From UBA4615 sp046046245 (lineage in GTDB: Bacteria > Pseudomonadota > Gammaproteobacteria > Burkholderiales > Burkholderiaceae_E): a stretch of 64,000 bases of DNA. Each line of letters opens with the position of its first letter. The first letter of the stretch is position 1. The stretch lies in the NCBI GenBank assembly GCA_046046245.1, contig JBJOKE010000054.1, positions 98,855 to 162,854 of the forward strand, written 5' to 3'. Positions 34,388 through 43,420 of the stretch are shown here, in pieces. The translations under genes and the position numbers were made by a program. The notes below the pieces were generated by a model. It saw only the letters and a program-made list of their open reading frames with translations, was not told where the DNA came from and made no database searches.

Positions 34388-36931
34388 ATGGCCCCGATCC
34401 CGCCCCGCGACGCGCCGTTCTGGAGCCTCGACGAGGCCGCCCTGCTCGAGCGGCTCGGGACCGCGCGCGAGGGCCTCCCGGAAGACGAGGCCGCGCGGCG
34501 GCTGGCGGCACACGGCCCGAACCGCGTCGACGACGCGCCCGCCCTCGGCGAGCTTCGGCTGCTGCTGAGGCAGTTCGACAGCCCGCTGGTGCTGATCCTG
34601 CTCTTCGGCGCGGCGATCTCGGCCGGCCTGCGCGAGTGGGTCGACGCGGCGATCATCGTCGCGATCGTGCTCGGCAGCGGCCTGCTGGGCTTCGTCCAGG
34701 AACGGCGCGCGGCCGGCGCGGTCGAGGCGCTGCGGCGCCGGCTCGCGCCGGCGGCCCGCGTGCGCCGCGGCGGGCGGCTAGAGCGGCGACCGGCCGAGTC
34801 GCTCGTGCCCGGCGACGTGATCGAGCTGTCGGCGGGCGACCTCGTGCCTGCCGACGGCCGCGTGCTCGACGCGCTCGACTGCCTCGTCGAGGAGGCGAGC
34901 CTGACCGGCGAGTCGTTCCCGGTCGACAAGCGGCCCGGCCTCGTCGAGGCCGATGCGCCGCCGTCGGCACGCACGAATGCGGTCTTCGTCGGCACCTCGG
35001 TGCGCAGCGGCACCGCGGTCGTGCTGGTGGCCGCGACCGGACCGGCGACCGCCTACGGCGCGGTCGCCGCGCGGCTGGCCGCGCGACCGCCCGACACCGG
35101 CTTCTCGCGCGGCGTCCGCGACTTCGGCACGCTGCTGCTGAAGGTCATGGTGCTGATGACCGGATTCGTCATCGTGGTGAGCCAGGTGCTCGGCCGGCCC
35201 ACGATCGAGTCGCTGCTCTTCGCGGTCGCGCTCGCGGTCGGGCTCTCGCCCGAGCTGCTGCCGGCGATCGTCAGCGTCACGCTGTCGCGCGGCGCGCGCG
35301 CGATGGCCGAGCGCGGCACGATCGTGCGCCGGCTCGAGTCGATCGAGAACCTCGGCGGCATGGACGTGCTGTGCACCGACAAGACCGGCACGCTGACCGA
35401 GGGCACGATCGTGCTCGAGGCCGCGGTCGACGTCGACGGCGCGCCGAGCGCCGAGGTGCTGCGGCTCGCATGGCTGAACGCGGCGCTGGAGGCCGGCATC
35501 GACAACCCCCTCGACGCGGCGCTGGTGCGCGCGGGCACCGCGTCGTCGCTCGGCCTCGAGGGCACGCGCAAGGTCGCCGAGATGCCCTACGACTTCGTCC
35601 GGCGGCGGCTGACCGTGGTCGTCGCCGATCCCTCCCGGCCCGGCCGGCACCGGCCGATCACCAAGGGCGCGGTCGCACAGGTCCTGGAGACCTGCACGCA
35701 CGCGGGGCCCGCGGACGCCGCCGCGCCGCTCGACGCGGCGCGGCGCGCGCGGCTCGATGCCTGGTGCGCGGCCCGCGGCGCCGAGGGACTGCGCGTGCTC
35801 GCGGTGGCGACCGACGAGCGCGACGCCCGCGAGGGCTGGGGCCGCGACGACGAGGCGGGCCTGCGGCTCGCCGGTTTCCTGCTGTTCCGCGATCCGCCCC
35901 GGCCCGAGGCCGCACGCGCGATCGCCGCGCTCGCGCGGCTGGGCGTGGCGACCAAGGTCGTCAGCGGCGACAACCGCTGGGTGGCCGCACACGTCGCGCG
36001 CGAGGTCGGGATCGACGGCGACGCATCGCTCACCGGACCGGAGATCGCGGCGATGACCGACGCGGCGCTGCGCCACCAGGCGCCGCGGACCGCGCTCTTC
36101 GTCGAGGTCGATCCGCAGCAGAAGGAGCGGATCGTCCGCGCGCTGCAGCGCGCCGGCCACGTGGTGGGCTACCTCGGCGACGGCATCAACGACGCGCCGG
36201 CGCTGCACGCGGCCGACGTCGGGATCTCGGTGGACAGCGCGGTGGACGTGGCGCGCGAGAGCGCCGACGTGGTGCTGCTGCGCCGCGACCTCGAGGTGCT
36301 GCGCGACGGCGTGATCGAGGGCCGACGGACCTTCGCGAACACCATGAAGTACATCGCGATCACCACCAGCGCGAACTTCGGCAACATGCTCAGCATGGCG
36401 TTCGCGACGCCGCTGCTGCCGTTCCTGCCGCTGACGGCCACGCAGATCCTGCTGAACAACTTCCTGTCGGACCTGCCGTCGATGGCGATCGCCACCGACC
36501 GCGTCGACGACGACCGCCTCGCGCGGCCGCAGCGCTGGGACGTCGCCGAGGTCCGCCGCTTCATGCTCGCCTTCGGTCTGGTCTCGACGCTGTTCGACCT
36601 CGCGACCTTCGTGCTGCTGCGGCGCGTCTACGACGCCGACGAACGCACCTTCCAGACCGGCTGGTTCGTCGCCTCGGTGCTGACCGAGCTGGCCGTCGTC
36701 CTGGTGCTGCGGACCGCGCGGCCCGCCTGGACCTCGTCGCCGAGCGCGCTGCTCGCGGTCTCGACGGTCGCGGTGGCGGCGGTGTCGCTGGCGCTGCCCG
36801 CGTGGGGGCCATCGGCCGCGACCTTCGGCTTCGTCGCGATGCCGGCCACGCTCACGGCGGGACTGGTGGGGATCGTGCTCGCCTACATCGCCGTCACCGA
36901 GTTCGCGAAGCGCGGCTTCCACCGGCGCTGA
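34388..36931 (+). CDS. mgtA: Magnesium-translocating P-type ATPase (MgtA-like)
   Basis: An 847-residue P3B-type ATPase of the inner membrane that would import Mg2+. Features in order: actuator loop LTGES (172-176), phosphorylation site D331 in CTDKTGTLTEG, nucleotide-binding domain about 340-560, hinge GDGINDAPAL (597-606), and late spans. In the C-terminal part, TDRVDDDRLARPQRWDVAEV and RFMLAFGLVSTLFDLATFVLL match the MgtA/MgtB-specific end, and FQTGWFVASVLTELAVVLVLRT follows. Ten spans are predicted. ATG 34388 is chosen because the upstream in-frame sequence is low-complexity Arg/Pro. It starts 46 bases after dadA and may be read through from it. Confidence 0.88.
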   Translation: MAPIPPRDAPFWSLDEAALLERLGTAREGLPEDEAARRLAAHGPNRVDDAPALGELRLLLRQFDSPLVLILLFGAAISAGLREWVDAAIIVAIVLGSGLLGFVQERRAAGAVEALRRRLAPAARVRRGGRLERRPAESLVPGDVIELSAGDLVPADGRVLDALDCLVEEASLTGESFPVDKRPGLVEADAPPSARTNAVFVGTSVRSGTAVVLVAATGPATAYGAVAARLAARPPDTGFSRGVRDFGTLLLKVMVLMTGFVIVVSQVLGRPTIESLLFAVALAVGLSPELLPAIVSVTLSRGARAMAERGTIVRRLESIENLGGMDVLCTDKTGTLTEGTIVLEAAVDVDGAPSAEVLRLAWLNAALEAGIDNPLDAALVRAGTASSLGLEGTRKVAEMPYDFVRRRLTVVVADPSRPGRHRPITKGAVAQVLETCTHAGPADAAAPLDAARRARLDAWCAARGAEGLRVLAVATDERDAREGWGRDDEAGLRLAGFLLFRDPPRPEAARAIAALARLGVATKVVSGDNRWVAAHVAREVGIDGDASLTGPEIAAMTDAALRHQAPRTALFVEVDPQQKERIVRALQRAGHVVGYLGDGINDAPALHAADVGISVDSAVDVARESADVVLLRRDLEVLRDGVIEGRRTFANTMKYIAITTSANFGNMLSMAFATPLLPFLPLTATQILLNNFLSDLPSMAIATDRVDDDRLARPQRWDVAEVRRFMLAFGLVSTLFDLATFVLLRRVYDADERTFQTGWFVASVLTELAVVLVLRTARPAWTSSPSALLAVSTVAVAAVSLALPAWGPSAATFGFVAMPATLTAGLVGIVLAYIAVTEFAKRGFHRR

Positions 36932-36953
36932 AGCCGCGCCGGAACGGGCCCCC

Positions 36954-37742
36954 TCAATCGGCGGCGCGGCTCAGCAGCCGGATGTCGCCGTACCAGCCTC
37001 GCGCGATGTCCCTGGTGTTGTCGGTGTCGCTCATCACGCCGACGGCGATCAGGCGGCCCGGCTTGCGACCGAACGCGCGCTCGTAGTCCGCGAGGATGTC
37101 GCGGCGATAGCTGCGCCACTGGCCGACGTGGTCGGCGCCCTGCTCGACGACGATCTTCTGCACGCGCGCGGTGTGGGCGTTCGGCACGACCGACTCGGGC
37201 TCGCTGCGCCGGCACCAGACGTACATCAGCGTCGCGTAGGGCATGTCCTGTCCGCCGAGCAGCTTGACCCGCTCGAAGAACATCTGCTCCTTCACGGGCA
37301 GCGACGAGATGTCGCCGTCGAAGGCGAGCACCACGCGGACCGGCGAATCGTCGCCGTGGCGATCGCGGACGTCGGCGCCCTCCAGCACGCGGTCGACGCG
37401 CCAGCGCCACTCGAGGATCGGCCGATCGGCCGGATCGACGTCGACCGCGTGACGCAGCCCGGCGATCGAATGGTCGGCACTGGCCTCGACGACGCGGACG
37501 CCGTCGACCGTGACCGTGCGGAAGCGCGTCGGCTTCTTCGTCGGATGGAAGATCCAGGTCGACCAGGGACCGCGGGCGTCGAGGCCGGCGAGGCTGGAGA
37601 ACGGACGCAGCGGCCCGTCGTCGGCCGATGCTGCGGCGGCCGGCACGTCGGCCGCGACGTCGGCCGAGACCGGCGCACCGGTCGACGCACAGCCGGCGAG
37701 CAGGGACGCGAGGGCGAGGGCGACGAGGGCCTTGGCGTGCAT
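36954..37742 (-). CDS. DUF3047 domain lipoprotein
   Basis: A 262-residue protein with a lipoprotein signal (LASLLAGC, lipidated Cys near residue 18) and an Ala-rich linker to about residue 40. The DUF3047 domain follows, with RFRTVTVDGVRVVEASADHS, LEWRWRVDRVLEGADVRDRHGDD and the C-terminal IAVGVMSDTDNTRDIARGWYGDI. The fold resembles carbohydrate-binding or concanavalin-like beta sandwiches, but no function is established. ATG 37742 is preferred, with GGGAG about 8 bases upstream. It faces away from the two-component operon and is convergent with mgtA. No function is assigned. Confidence 0.85.
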   Translation of the reverse strand: MHAKALVALALASLLAGCASTGAPVSADVAADVPAAAASADDGPLRPFSSLAGLDARGPWSTWIFHPTKKPTRFRTVTVDGVRVVEASADHSIAGLRHAVDVDPADRPILEWRWRVDRVLEGADVRDRHGDDSPVRVVLAFDGDISSLPVKEQMFFERVKLLGGQDMPYATLMYVWCRRSEPESVVPNAHTARVQKIVVEQGADHVGQWRSYRRDILADYERAFGRKPGRLIAVGVMSDTDNTRDIARGWYGDIRLLSRAAD

Positions 37743-38092
37743 CGGGGTCTCCCGGGCCGCAGGATCCTGCGGCATCGGAGGCGGATCCTAGCAGCCGAAC
37801 GGCCGGTCAGCCGTGACATCCGGCCGGCCGGCGGAACCGCGACGCGGGCGCGCGACGGACCGTGTCGCAGCGCAGAGGGGTCGGGGACGGCATCGCGCCG
37901 ATCGGCGCCCCGGCGTGGAGAGCCGAGGTGGCGGGACCTGCATGGCCCGCCCGGCCTGCACGGCGGTCGCACCCTCCGGACCGGTCACCGGCCCGCCGAC
38001 CGAGACTGTGACGGTTCCGAGCCCACACACGCCGGACGCCCACATTACGATTTCGTCAGCTTGGCGACGGTCCCAGGGTGGACACTGGCGGG
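37743..38092. promoter_or_regulatory. 350-base divergent region with candidate response-regulator box
   Basis: This gap separates the DUF3047 gene from the two-component operon. Most of it is GC-rich with no coding potential I trust. Near its right end an imperfect inverted repeat, TTACGA (38045-38050) and TCGTCA (38053-38058), lies about 35 bases before the regulator ATG, the size and place of an OmpR-family autoregulatory box. An upstream GTG at 38078 could also start the regulator. Confidence 0.35.
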
Positions 38093-38782
38093 ATGCGGAT
38101 TCTGCTGGTCGAGGACACGCCGCGCCTCGCCGACTACGTGGCGCGCGGGCTCAGGGAGAACGGACACGTCGTGGACACCGCGCTCGACGGGATCGACGGG
38201 CGCCACCTCGCGCTCGAGGGCCACTACGACCTCGTCCTGCTCGACGTGATGCTGCCGGGCGTCGACGGCTTCGGCGTGCTGGACGCGCTGCGCCGCACGG
38301 GCTCGCGGACGGCCGTGCTGATGCTGACCGCCCGCGACGCGGTCGAGGACCGGGTCCGCGGGCTGCGCGCCGGCGCCGACGACTATCTGGTGAAGCCCTT
38401 CGCGTTCGCCGAGCTGCTCGCTCGGATCGAGGCGCTCGGGCGGCGCGGTCGGCTCGACGCCGAGCAGGCCGAACTCGGCACGCTGCGCCTCGCCGATCTG
38501 GAGCTCGACCTGATCCGGCGGCGCGCGACGCGCGCAGCCCAGCGGCTCGACCTCACCGCCAAGGAGTTCACGCTGCTCACCCTGCTGCTGCGCCGGCGCG
38601 GCGAGGTGCTGTCGCGCACCGTGCTGGCCGAGCAGGTCTGGGACATGCGCTTCGACAGCGACACCAACGTCGTCGAGGTCGCGGTGCGGCGGCTGCGCGC
38701 GAAGCTCGACGATCCGTTCGAGCACCGGCTGCTGCACACCGTTCGCGGCATGGGCTACGTCCTCGAGGACCGCAGCGCATGA
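38093..38782 (+). CDS. OmpR-family two-component response regulator
   Basis: A 229-residue response regulator. The receiver domain (1-115) has the acidic pair E7/D8, phospho-acceptor D51 in LVLLDVMLPG, and K101 in DDYLVKPFAFAELLAR. The OmpR/PhoB winged helix (about 130-225) includes LDLTAKEFTLLTLLLRRRGEVLSR and HTVRGMGYVLED. The sequence resembles the CusR/CopR/QseB branch. It overlaps the sensor-kinase gene by four bases. The inducing signal cannot be read from the sequence. Confidence 0.93.
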   Translation: MRILLVEDTPRLADYVARGLRENGHVVDTALDGIDGRHLALEGHYDLVLLDVMLPGVDGFGVLDALRRTGSRTAVLMLTARDAVEDRVRGLRAGADDYLVKPFAFAELLARIEALGRRGRLDAEQAELGTLRLADLELDLIRRRATRAAQRLDLTAKEFTLLTLLLRRRGEVLSRTVLAEQVWDMRFDSDTNVVEVAVRRLRAKLDDPFEHRLLHTVRGMGYVLEDRSA

Positions 38783-40209
38783 GCGGCCGCGGACCGTCGC
38801 TGAGCCTGCGCCTGTCGCTGTCGCTCGCGGTGCTCGCGTTCGTCGGGCTCGGCACGGTCTGCTCGTTCGTCTACGTCGTGACCGCCGAGGGGCTCGACGC
38901 GCGGCAGCACGCCGAGCTCGAGGAGACCGCGACGCTGGTCAGCCACCTCGTGAAGGAGGCCGAGCCGACCGATGACGCGCTGGCGCTGCGGCAGACGCTC
39001 GCCGATGTCGACAGCGGCTACGCCGGCATGGAGCTGCGGGTCGCGCCGCCCGGGGACGGCCCGCCGCTGTTCATCTCGCCGAACTGGGCCGCGGCGCGCT
39101 CGACCCACCAGCGATCGATGTGGGTGGTGGTCCCGTGGCGGCACGAGCCCGAGGGCCGGCTGGTCGTGAAGCTGCGCCTCGACACGCGCGCCGACGACGA
39201 GCTGCTCGCGACGCTGAGAGCCACCCTGCTGGCGGGCGCCCTGCTGGGCGCCGCGGCGATCGCGCTCGTGTCGCATGCGCTCGTGCGCCGCGGGCTGGCT
39301 CCGATCGGCACGCTCGCCGCGCAGCTGCGGGCGATCCGGCCGGGCGACGGAACGGTGCACGTCGACGTCGGCGCGCGGCACCGCGAACTGCGGGAGTTCG
39401 TCGAGCGCTTCAACGCGCTGCTCGCCGAGGTCGACGCGGCCTATGCGCAGCTCGCCGCGTTCAACGCCGACGTCGCGCACGAGCTGCGCACGCCGCTCGC
39501 CGAGCTGATCGCCGACAGCGAGGTCATGCTGTCCCGCACGCGCGACGCCGACGCCTGGCGCGACGCCGCCGGACGGCACCTCGAGGACCTGCGCCGGCTC
39601 GCGGCGATCGTCGCGGACATGCTGTTCCTCGCGCGCGCCGACCACAGCGCGCCGCCCCGGACGCAGTCGGTGCCGAGCCTCGCCGCGCTGGTCGACGAGG
39701 TGGCGGTGTTCCACGAGGCGGCCTGCGAGGAGCAGGACCTGTCGGTGCGCGTGATCGGCGACGCATCGGGACGCGTCGACGCGCAGCTCGTCAAGCGCGC
39801 GGTCTCGAACCTTCTGTCGAACGCGGCGCGCTTCGCACGGACGGGCAGCACGGTCGACCTGCGGATCGAACGCTCGGACGGCGCGGTGCGCGTGCTCGCC
39901 TGCAACGAGGGCCCCGACATCGCGCAGGAGGACCTGCCCCACCTGTTCGAACGATTCCGGCGCGCCGCACCCGGACGCGCCGACGGTGCCGCGCACCACG
40001 GGCTCGGGCTGGCGATCGTCGCGGCGATCGCGCGGATGCACGGCGGCCGCCCGCTCGCGCGCTCGGCACACGGCCGCACCGAGATCGGCCTCGAGCTGCA
40101 CGACCGGCCGACGACCGAGCAGCCCGCGGAACACCGGCCGACCGACGCCTCGCCGCAGGCGGACGCGGGCCCGGACGATCGCATCCCGAGCGCGTCGCGG
40201 GCGGCCTGA
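38779..40209 (+). CDS. Two-component sensor histidine kinase
   Basis: A 476-residue inner-membrane kinase. Two spans, about 12-35 and 145-166, bracket a periplasmic sensor of roughly 110 residues. A HAMP-like linker follows, then the phospho-acceptor H234 in DVAHELRTPLAELIADSE, N-box VSNLLSNAARFARTG, G1-like DIAQEDLPHLFERF and G2 GLGLAIVAAIARMHGG. The H-box plus 'AAFNADVAHELRTPL' is typical of heavy-metal sensor kinases (CusS/CopS group), so a metal or redox signal is possible. A 40-residue polar tail after the ATPase core is extra. Its ATG lies inside the regulator's stop. Confidence 0.92.
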   Translation: MSGRGPSLSLRLSLSLAVLAFVGLGTVCSFVYVVTAEGLDARQHAELEETATLVSHLVKEAEPTDDALALRQTLADVDSGYAGMELRVAPPGDGPPLFISPNWAAARSTHQRSMWVVVPWRHEPEGRLVVKLRLDTRADDELLATLRATLLAGALLGAAAIALVSHALVRRGLAPIGTLAAQLRAIRPGDGTVHVDVGARHRELREFVERFNALLAEVDAAYAQLAAFNADVAHELRTPLAELIADSEVMLSRTRDADAWRDAAGRHLEDLRRLAAIVADMLFLARADHSAPPRTQSVPSLAALVDEVAVFHEAACEEQDLSVRVIGDASGRVDAQLVKRAVSNLLSNAARFARTGSTVDLRIERSDGAVRVLACNEGPDIAQEDLPHLFERFRRAAPGRADGAAHHGLGLAIVAAIARMHGGRPLARSAHGRTEIGLELHDRPTTEQPAEHRPTDASPQADAGPDDRIPSASRAA

Positions 40210-40241
40210 GTCGCGCGCAGCGCCCGTCGACGCGGGCCGTT

Positions 40242-40258
40242 CGGCGCGATCCGCGCCG
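40242..40258. terminator. Hairpin between convergent kinase and AACS genes
   Basis: CGGCGCG (40242-40248) pairs with CGCGCCG (40252-40258) around a 3-base loop in the 55-base gap between two convergent stops. No U-tract is present; termination is inferred from place. Confidence 0.35.
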
Positions 40259-40264
40259 CCCCCG

Positions 40265-42304
40265 TCAGCCTGCCCTCGCCCGCTCCGCCGCGAACGCGAC
40301 GAACCAGTCGATCGACTGCGGATTCGACATCGCCGACCGGTTGCAGGCCTTCTCCGGGGGCTGGCCGAGCAGGATCTTCTTCACCGGCACCTCGAGCTTC
40401 TTGCCCGAGATGGTCCGCGGCACCTCGGGGATCGCGAACACGTCGTTCGGCACGTGGCGTGCCGAGAGCCCCGTGCGGATGGCGTCCAGCAGCCGCTTCT
40501 TCAGGTCCTCGGTGAGCGCGTGCGGCGCCTTCGGCACGACGAAGAGCGCCATGAACGACTCGCGCCCGAGGTACTCGAGGTCGATGACCAGCGAGTCCGC
40601 GACCTCGTCGAAGCCCTCGACGACGCGGTAGAGCTCGCTCGTGCCCATCCGGATGCCGTGCCGGTTGATGGTCGAGTCGGAGCGGCCGTAGATGATCCCG
40701 GTCGTGGTCTCGGGGCGCTCGATCAGCTTCAGCCAGTCGCCGTGTCGCCAGACGCCGGGATAGACGTCGAAGTAGCTGTCGAAGTAGCGCCTGCCGCCCT
40801 CGTCGCCCCAGAAGTAGAGCGGCATCGACGGCATCGGCTTCGCGCAGACCAGCTCGCCGACCTCGCCGTGGACGGCCCGGCCGGCGTCGTCGTACGCATA
40901 GACCGCGGCACCGAGGCCGCGTGCCTGCATCTCGCCCGCGTAGATGGGAGCGGTCGGGCAGGTGCCGAGGAACGCGGTGTTCGGATCGGTGCCGCCGCTG
41001 ATCGACGCGAGCAGCACATCAGGGTGCACGCTGCCGTAGATCCAGCGGTAGCCGTCCTCGGTCAGCGGCGAGCCCGTGCAGCCGACGGTACGCAGCGACG
41101 ACAGGTCGAAGCGCTCGCGCGGCACCATCCCGTTCTTCACGTTGAGCTGCACGAACGCGGGCGACAGCCCGAAGTAGGTCGCGCGCTCGCGCTCGGCGAA
41201 GCGCCACAGCGTGCCGAGGTCCGGGAAGCCGGGGTTGCCGTCGTAGAGCAGCACGGTGCTGCCCGGGATCAGCGCCGACACCGTCATGTTCCACATGATC
41301 CAGTTGGTCGACGTGAACCAGAAGAACCGGTCCTCGGGCCCCAGGTCGCTGTGGAGCAGCATCGCCTTCAGGTACTCGAGCGTGGTGCCGCCATGGCCGT
41401 GGACGATCGGCTTGGGCATGCCCGTGGTGCCCGACGAGTAGACGATCCACAGCGGGTGGTCGAAGGGTACGGGCACCGGCTCGAAGGGTGCGGGCTGCGC
41501 GAGCGCATCGGCCCAGCGGACCACCGGCACGCGACGCGCGGGCGCGCCGTCGACGGCCGGCAGGTCGATCGCGTCGCCGAGCGTGGCGTCGGGATCGAGG
41601 TACGGCACGAGGATCACCGCCTTCACCGACGGCAGCCGGGCGACCAGCTCGCGGACCGTCTCGCGCCGGTCGAAGTCCTTGCCGCCGTAGCGGTAGCCGT
41701 CGACCGCGAACAGCAGGACCGGCTCGATCTGGCGGAAGCGGTCGAGCACGCCCGCCGCGCCCATGTCCGGCGCGCAGCTCGACCAGACCGCGCCGCGCGA
41801 GGCGGTGGCGAGCACCGCGGTCATCGCCTCGGGGATGTTCGGCATGTACGAGACCGCGCGGTCGCCGAGCTCGACGCCGAGCCGGCCCATCGTCGCGGCG
41901 AGCGATCCGGCCTGCGCACGCAGCGCGCCCCACGAGACCTCGCGCCGCGCGACGATCTCGGACGAGAACACGATCGCCGGGCGGTCGACCCAGTCCTGCT
42001 CGGCGGCACGCCAGAGCATCTGGTCGGCATAGTTGACGGTCGCGCCCTCGAACCAGGTCGCGCCGGGCATCGTCCGCTTGCCGAGCACGGTCGTCCACGG
42101 CGAGAACGAGCGCATCGCGCAGAAGGTCCAGACCGCGGTCCAGAAGCCCTCGAGGTCGTCGACCGACCACTGCCACAGCGACTCGTAGTCGGTGAAGTCG
42201 AGGCCGCGCTCGCGGCGGAGGAAGTCGGTGAAGCGCGTGAGCATCGCGCGCTCGATCCGCTCGGGCGACGGCCGCCAGATCGGCTCGGGGGTGGGCTCGG
42301 TCAT
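40265..42304 (-). CDS. Acetoacetyl-CoA synthetase (acetoacetate-CoA ligase)
   Basis: A 679-residue AMP-forming ligase that would convert acetoacetate, ATP and CoA to acetoacetyl-CoA in the cytoplasm. The N-terminal ACAS-type domain has WFEGATVNYADQML. The AMP-binding core includes LWIVYSSGTTGMPKPIVHGH and FWFTSTNWIMWN, and the C-terminus has GRSDSTINRHGIRMGTSELYR and ISGKKLEVPVKKIL with the catalytic lysine. These match acetoacetate-CoA ligases more closely than acetyl-CoA synthetases, and the length is right (650-680). The ATG overlaps the stop of the CitE-like gene by four bases, with GGAG about 6 bases before it. Confidence 0.92.
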   Translation of the reverse strand: MTEPTPEPIWRPSPERIERAMLTRFTDFLRRERGLDFTDYESLWQWSVDDLEGFWTAVWTFCAMRSFSPWTTVLGKRTMPGATWFEGATVNYADQMLWRAAEQDWVDRPAIVFSSEIVARREVSWGALRAQAGSLAATMGRLGVELGDRAVSYMPNIPEAMTAVLATASRGAVWSSCAPDMGAAGVLDRFRQIEPVLLFAVDGYRYGGKDFDRRETVRELVARLPSVKAVILVPYLDPDATLGDAIDLPAVDGAPARRVPVVRWADALAQPAPFEPVPVPFDHPLWIVYSSGTTGMPKPIVHGHGGTTLEYLKAMLLHSDLGPEDRFFWFTSTNWIMWNMTVSALIPGSTVLLYDGNPGFPDLGTLWRFAERERATYFGLSPAFVQLNVKNGMVPRERFDLSSLRTVGCTGSPLTEDGYRWIYGSVHPDVLLASISGGTDPNTAFLGTCPTAPIYAGEMQARGLGAAVYAYDDAGRAVHGEVGELVCAKPMPSMPLYFWGDEGGRRYFDSYFDVYPGVWRHGDWLKLIERPETTTGIIYGRSDSTINRHGIRMGTSELYRVVEGFDEVADSLVIDLEYLGRESFMALFVVPKAPHALTEDLKKRLLDAIRTGLSARHVPNDVFAIPEVPRTISGKKLEVPVKKILLGQPPEKACNRSAMSNPQSIDWFVAFAAERARAG

Positions 42305-43317
42305 CGGGATCTCCTGGGGTCCGCGGCGAAGAACGCGCGGGCCACGTCGGCCTCGAGCGCCATGCCGGCCGCGTGCGCACGGCGCACCACCGTCCAGCAG
42401 TGGCGGTACGACGCGCGGTCGTGCAGCTCGCCGTGGAAGTCGATCGGGCCCCAGTCCTTCGCCTGCGCGGCGAGCAGGATGCGGCCCGCGCGCTCGACCT
42501 CGGCGTGGGTCGGGCTCATCGCCGAGACGATCGGCTCGATCTGCGACGGATGGATGCTCCACATCCGCAGGAAGCCGAACCGCTCTCGCGCGATCCGCGC
42601 GTCGCTGCGGACCGCCTCGGGATCGCGCAGCGCGAGCGACACGTTGTGCGCGGGCACGACGGCGTTGGCGAGCGCGGCGGCCACCAGCTCGGTCTTCGCG
42701 CGGACCAGCAGCGGATGCTCGAACTGCGCGGGCGAGCGCATCGCGTCGAAGCCGAGCGCGCCGTGGTGCGCGCTGACGAAGTCCATCACGCCGAAGTCGA
42801 GCGTCTCGACCTGCGGCAGCGCGGCGATCGCGCGGGCCTGCCCGAGTGCGCCATGGGTCTCGACGAGCACGTGCACGGGCGGCGCCGCGCAGCCGGCGAG
42901 CGCCGCGCGACGCTCGATGAAGTCGACCATCCGCGCGACGTCGGCGACGCCCTCGGGCTTGGGCAGCGTGAGGTAGGCGATCCGCGGGCCCGCGCCGGCG
43001 AGCAGGATCCCGACGTCGTCGCGCCAGTGCGGATGGGTGACGTCGTGCACGCGCACGCCGATCCGGCCGGCGGGCGCGTCGCCGGCGGCGAGCACGCGCG
43101 CGACCATCGCCGCGTGCTCGCGCTCGGCGCCGACGGCGGCGCCATCCTCGCAGTCGCAGGTGAGGTCGAACGCGCCGTGCAGATCGCGCTGCAGCGCGAT
43201 CGCCTTGACGATCATCTTCTCGTTGCCCGCGATGTGCTCGCAGGGGGCGATCACCGGCAGCGTGCGACCGGGATCGTGCAGCGCGTCGCGCGGGTGGACG
43301 GGGGCGGAGGCGGTCAT
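42301..43317 (-). CDS. HpcH/HpaI aldolase / citrate lyase (CitE-like) family protein
   Basis: A 338-residue TIM-barrel lyase of the CitE family. The Mg2+-binding acidic loop is TCDCEDGAAVGAEREHA (D55, E57, D58); KPEGVADVARMVDF, HVLVETHGALGQARAIAAL (ligand Glu) and GVMDFVSAHHGALG complete the site. Members split malyl-, citramalyl- or methylmalyl-type CoA esters. It is the first gene of a two-gene operon with acetoacetyl-CoA synthetase, which suggests that an acetoacetate- or acetyl-CoA-linked acid is processed. The specific substrate is unknown. Confidence 0.87.
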   Translation of the reverse strand: MTASAPVHPRDALHDPGRTLPVIAPCEHIAGNEKMIVKAIALQRDLHGAFDLTCDCEDGAAVGAEREHAAMVARVLAAGDAPAGRIGVRVHDVTHPHWRDDVGILLAGAGPRIAYLTLPKPEGVADVARMVDFIERRAALAGCAAPPVHVLVETHGALGQARAIAALPQVETLDFGVMDFVSAHHGALGFDAMRSPAQFEHPLLVRAKTELVAAALANAVVPAHNVSLALRDPEAVRSDARIARERFGFLRMWSIHPSQIEPIVSAMSPTHAEVERAGRILLAAQAKDWGPIDFHGELHDRASYRHCWTVVRRAHAAGMALEADVARAFFAADPRRSR

Positions 43318-43420
43318 CGGTGCGGGCACGGGACGCGGACGGGTCGTCGACGGGACGCGGCCGAAGGTAACACGCGCCCCGCGGACCTCCGGCGGCCGGG
43401 GCCGCGGTCCCGGCACGCGC

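Noticed and set aside
41256..41441. Small plus-strand frames within the acetoacetyl-CoA synthetase gene
   Set aside because: They are short, antisense to conserved coding sequence and have no ribosome site or homology that I can recognise.
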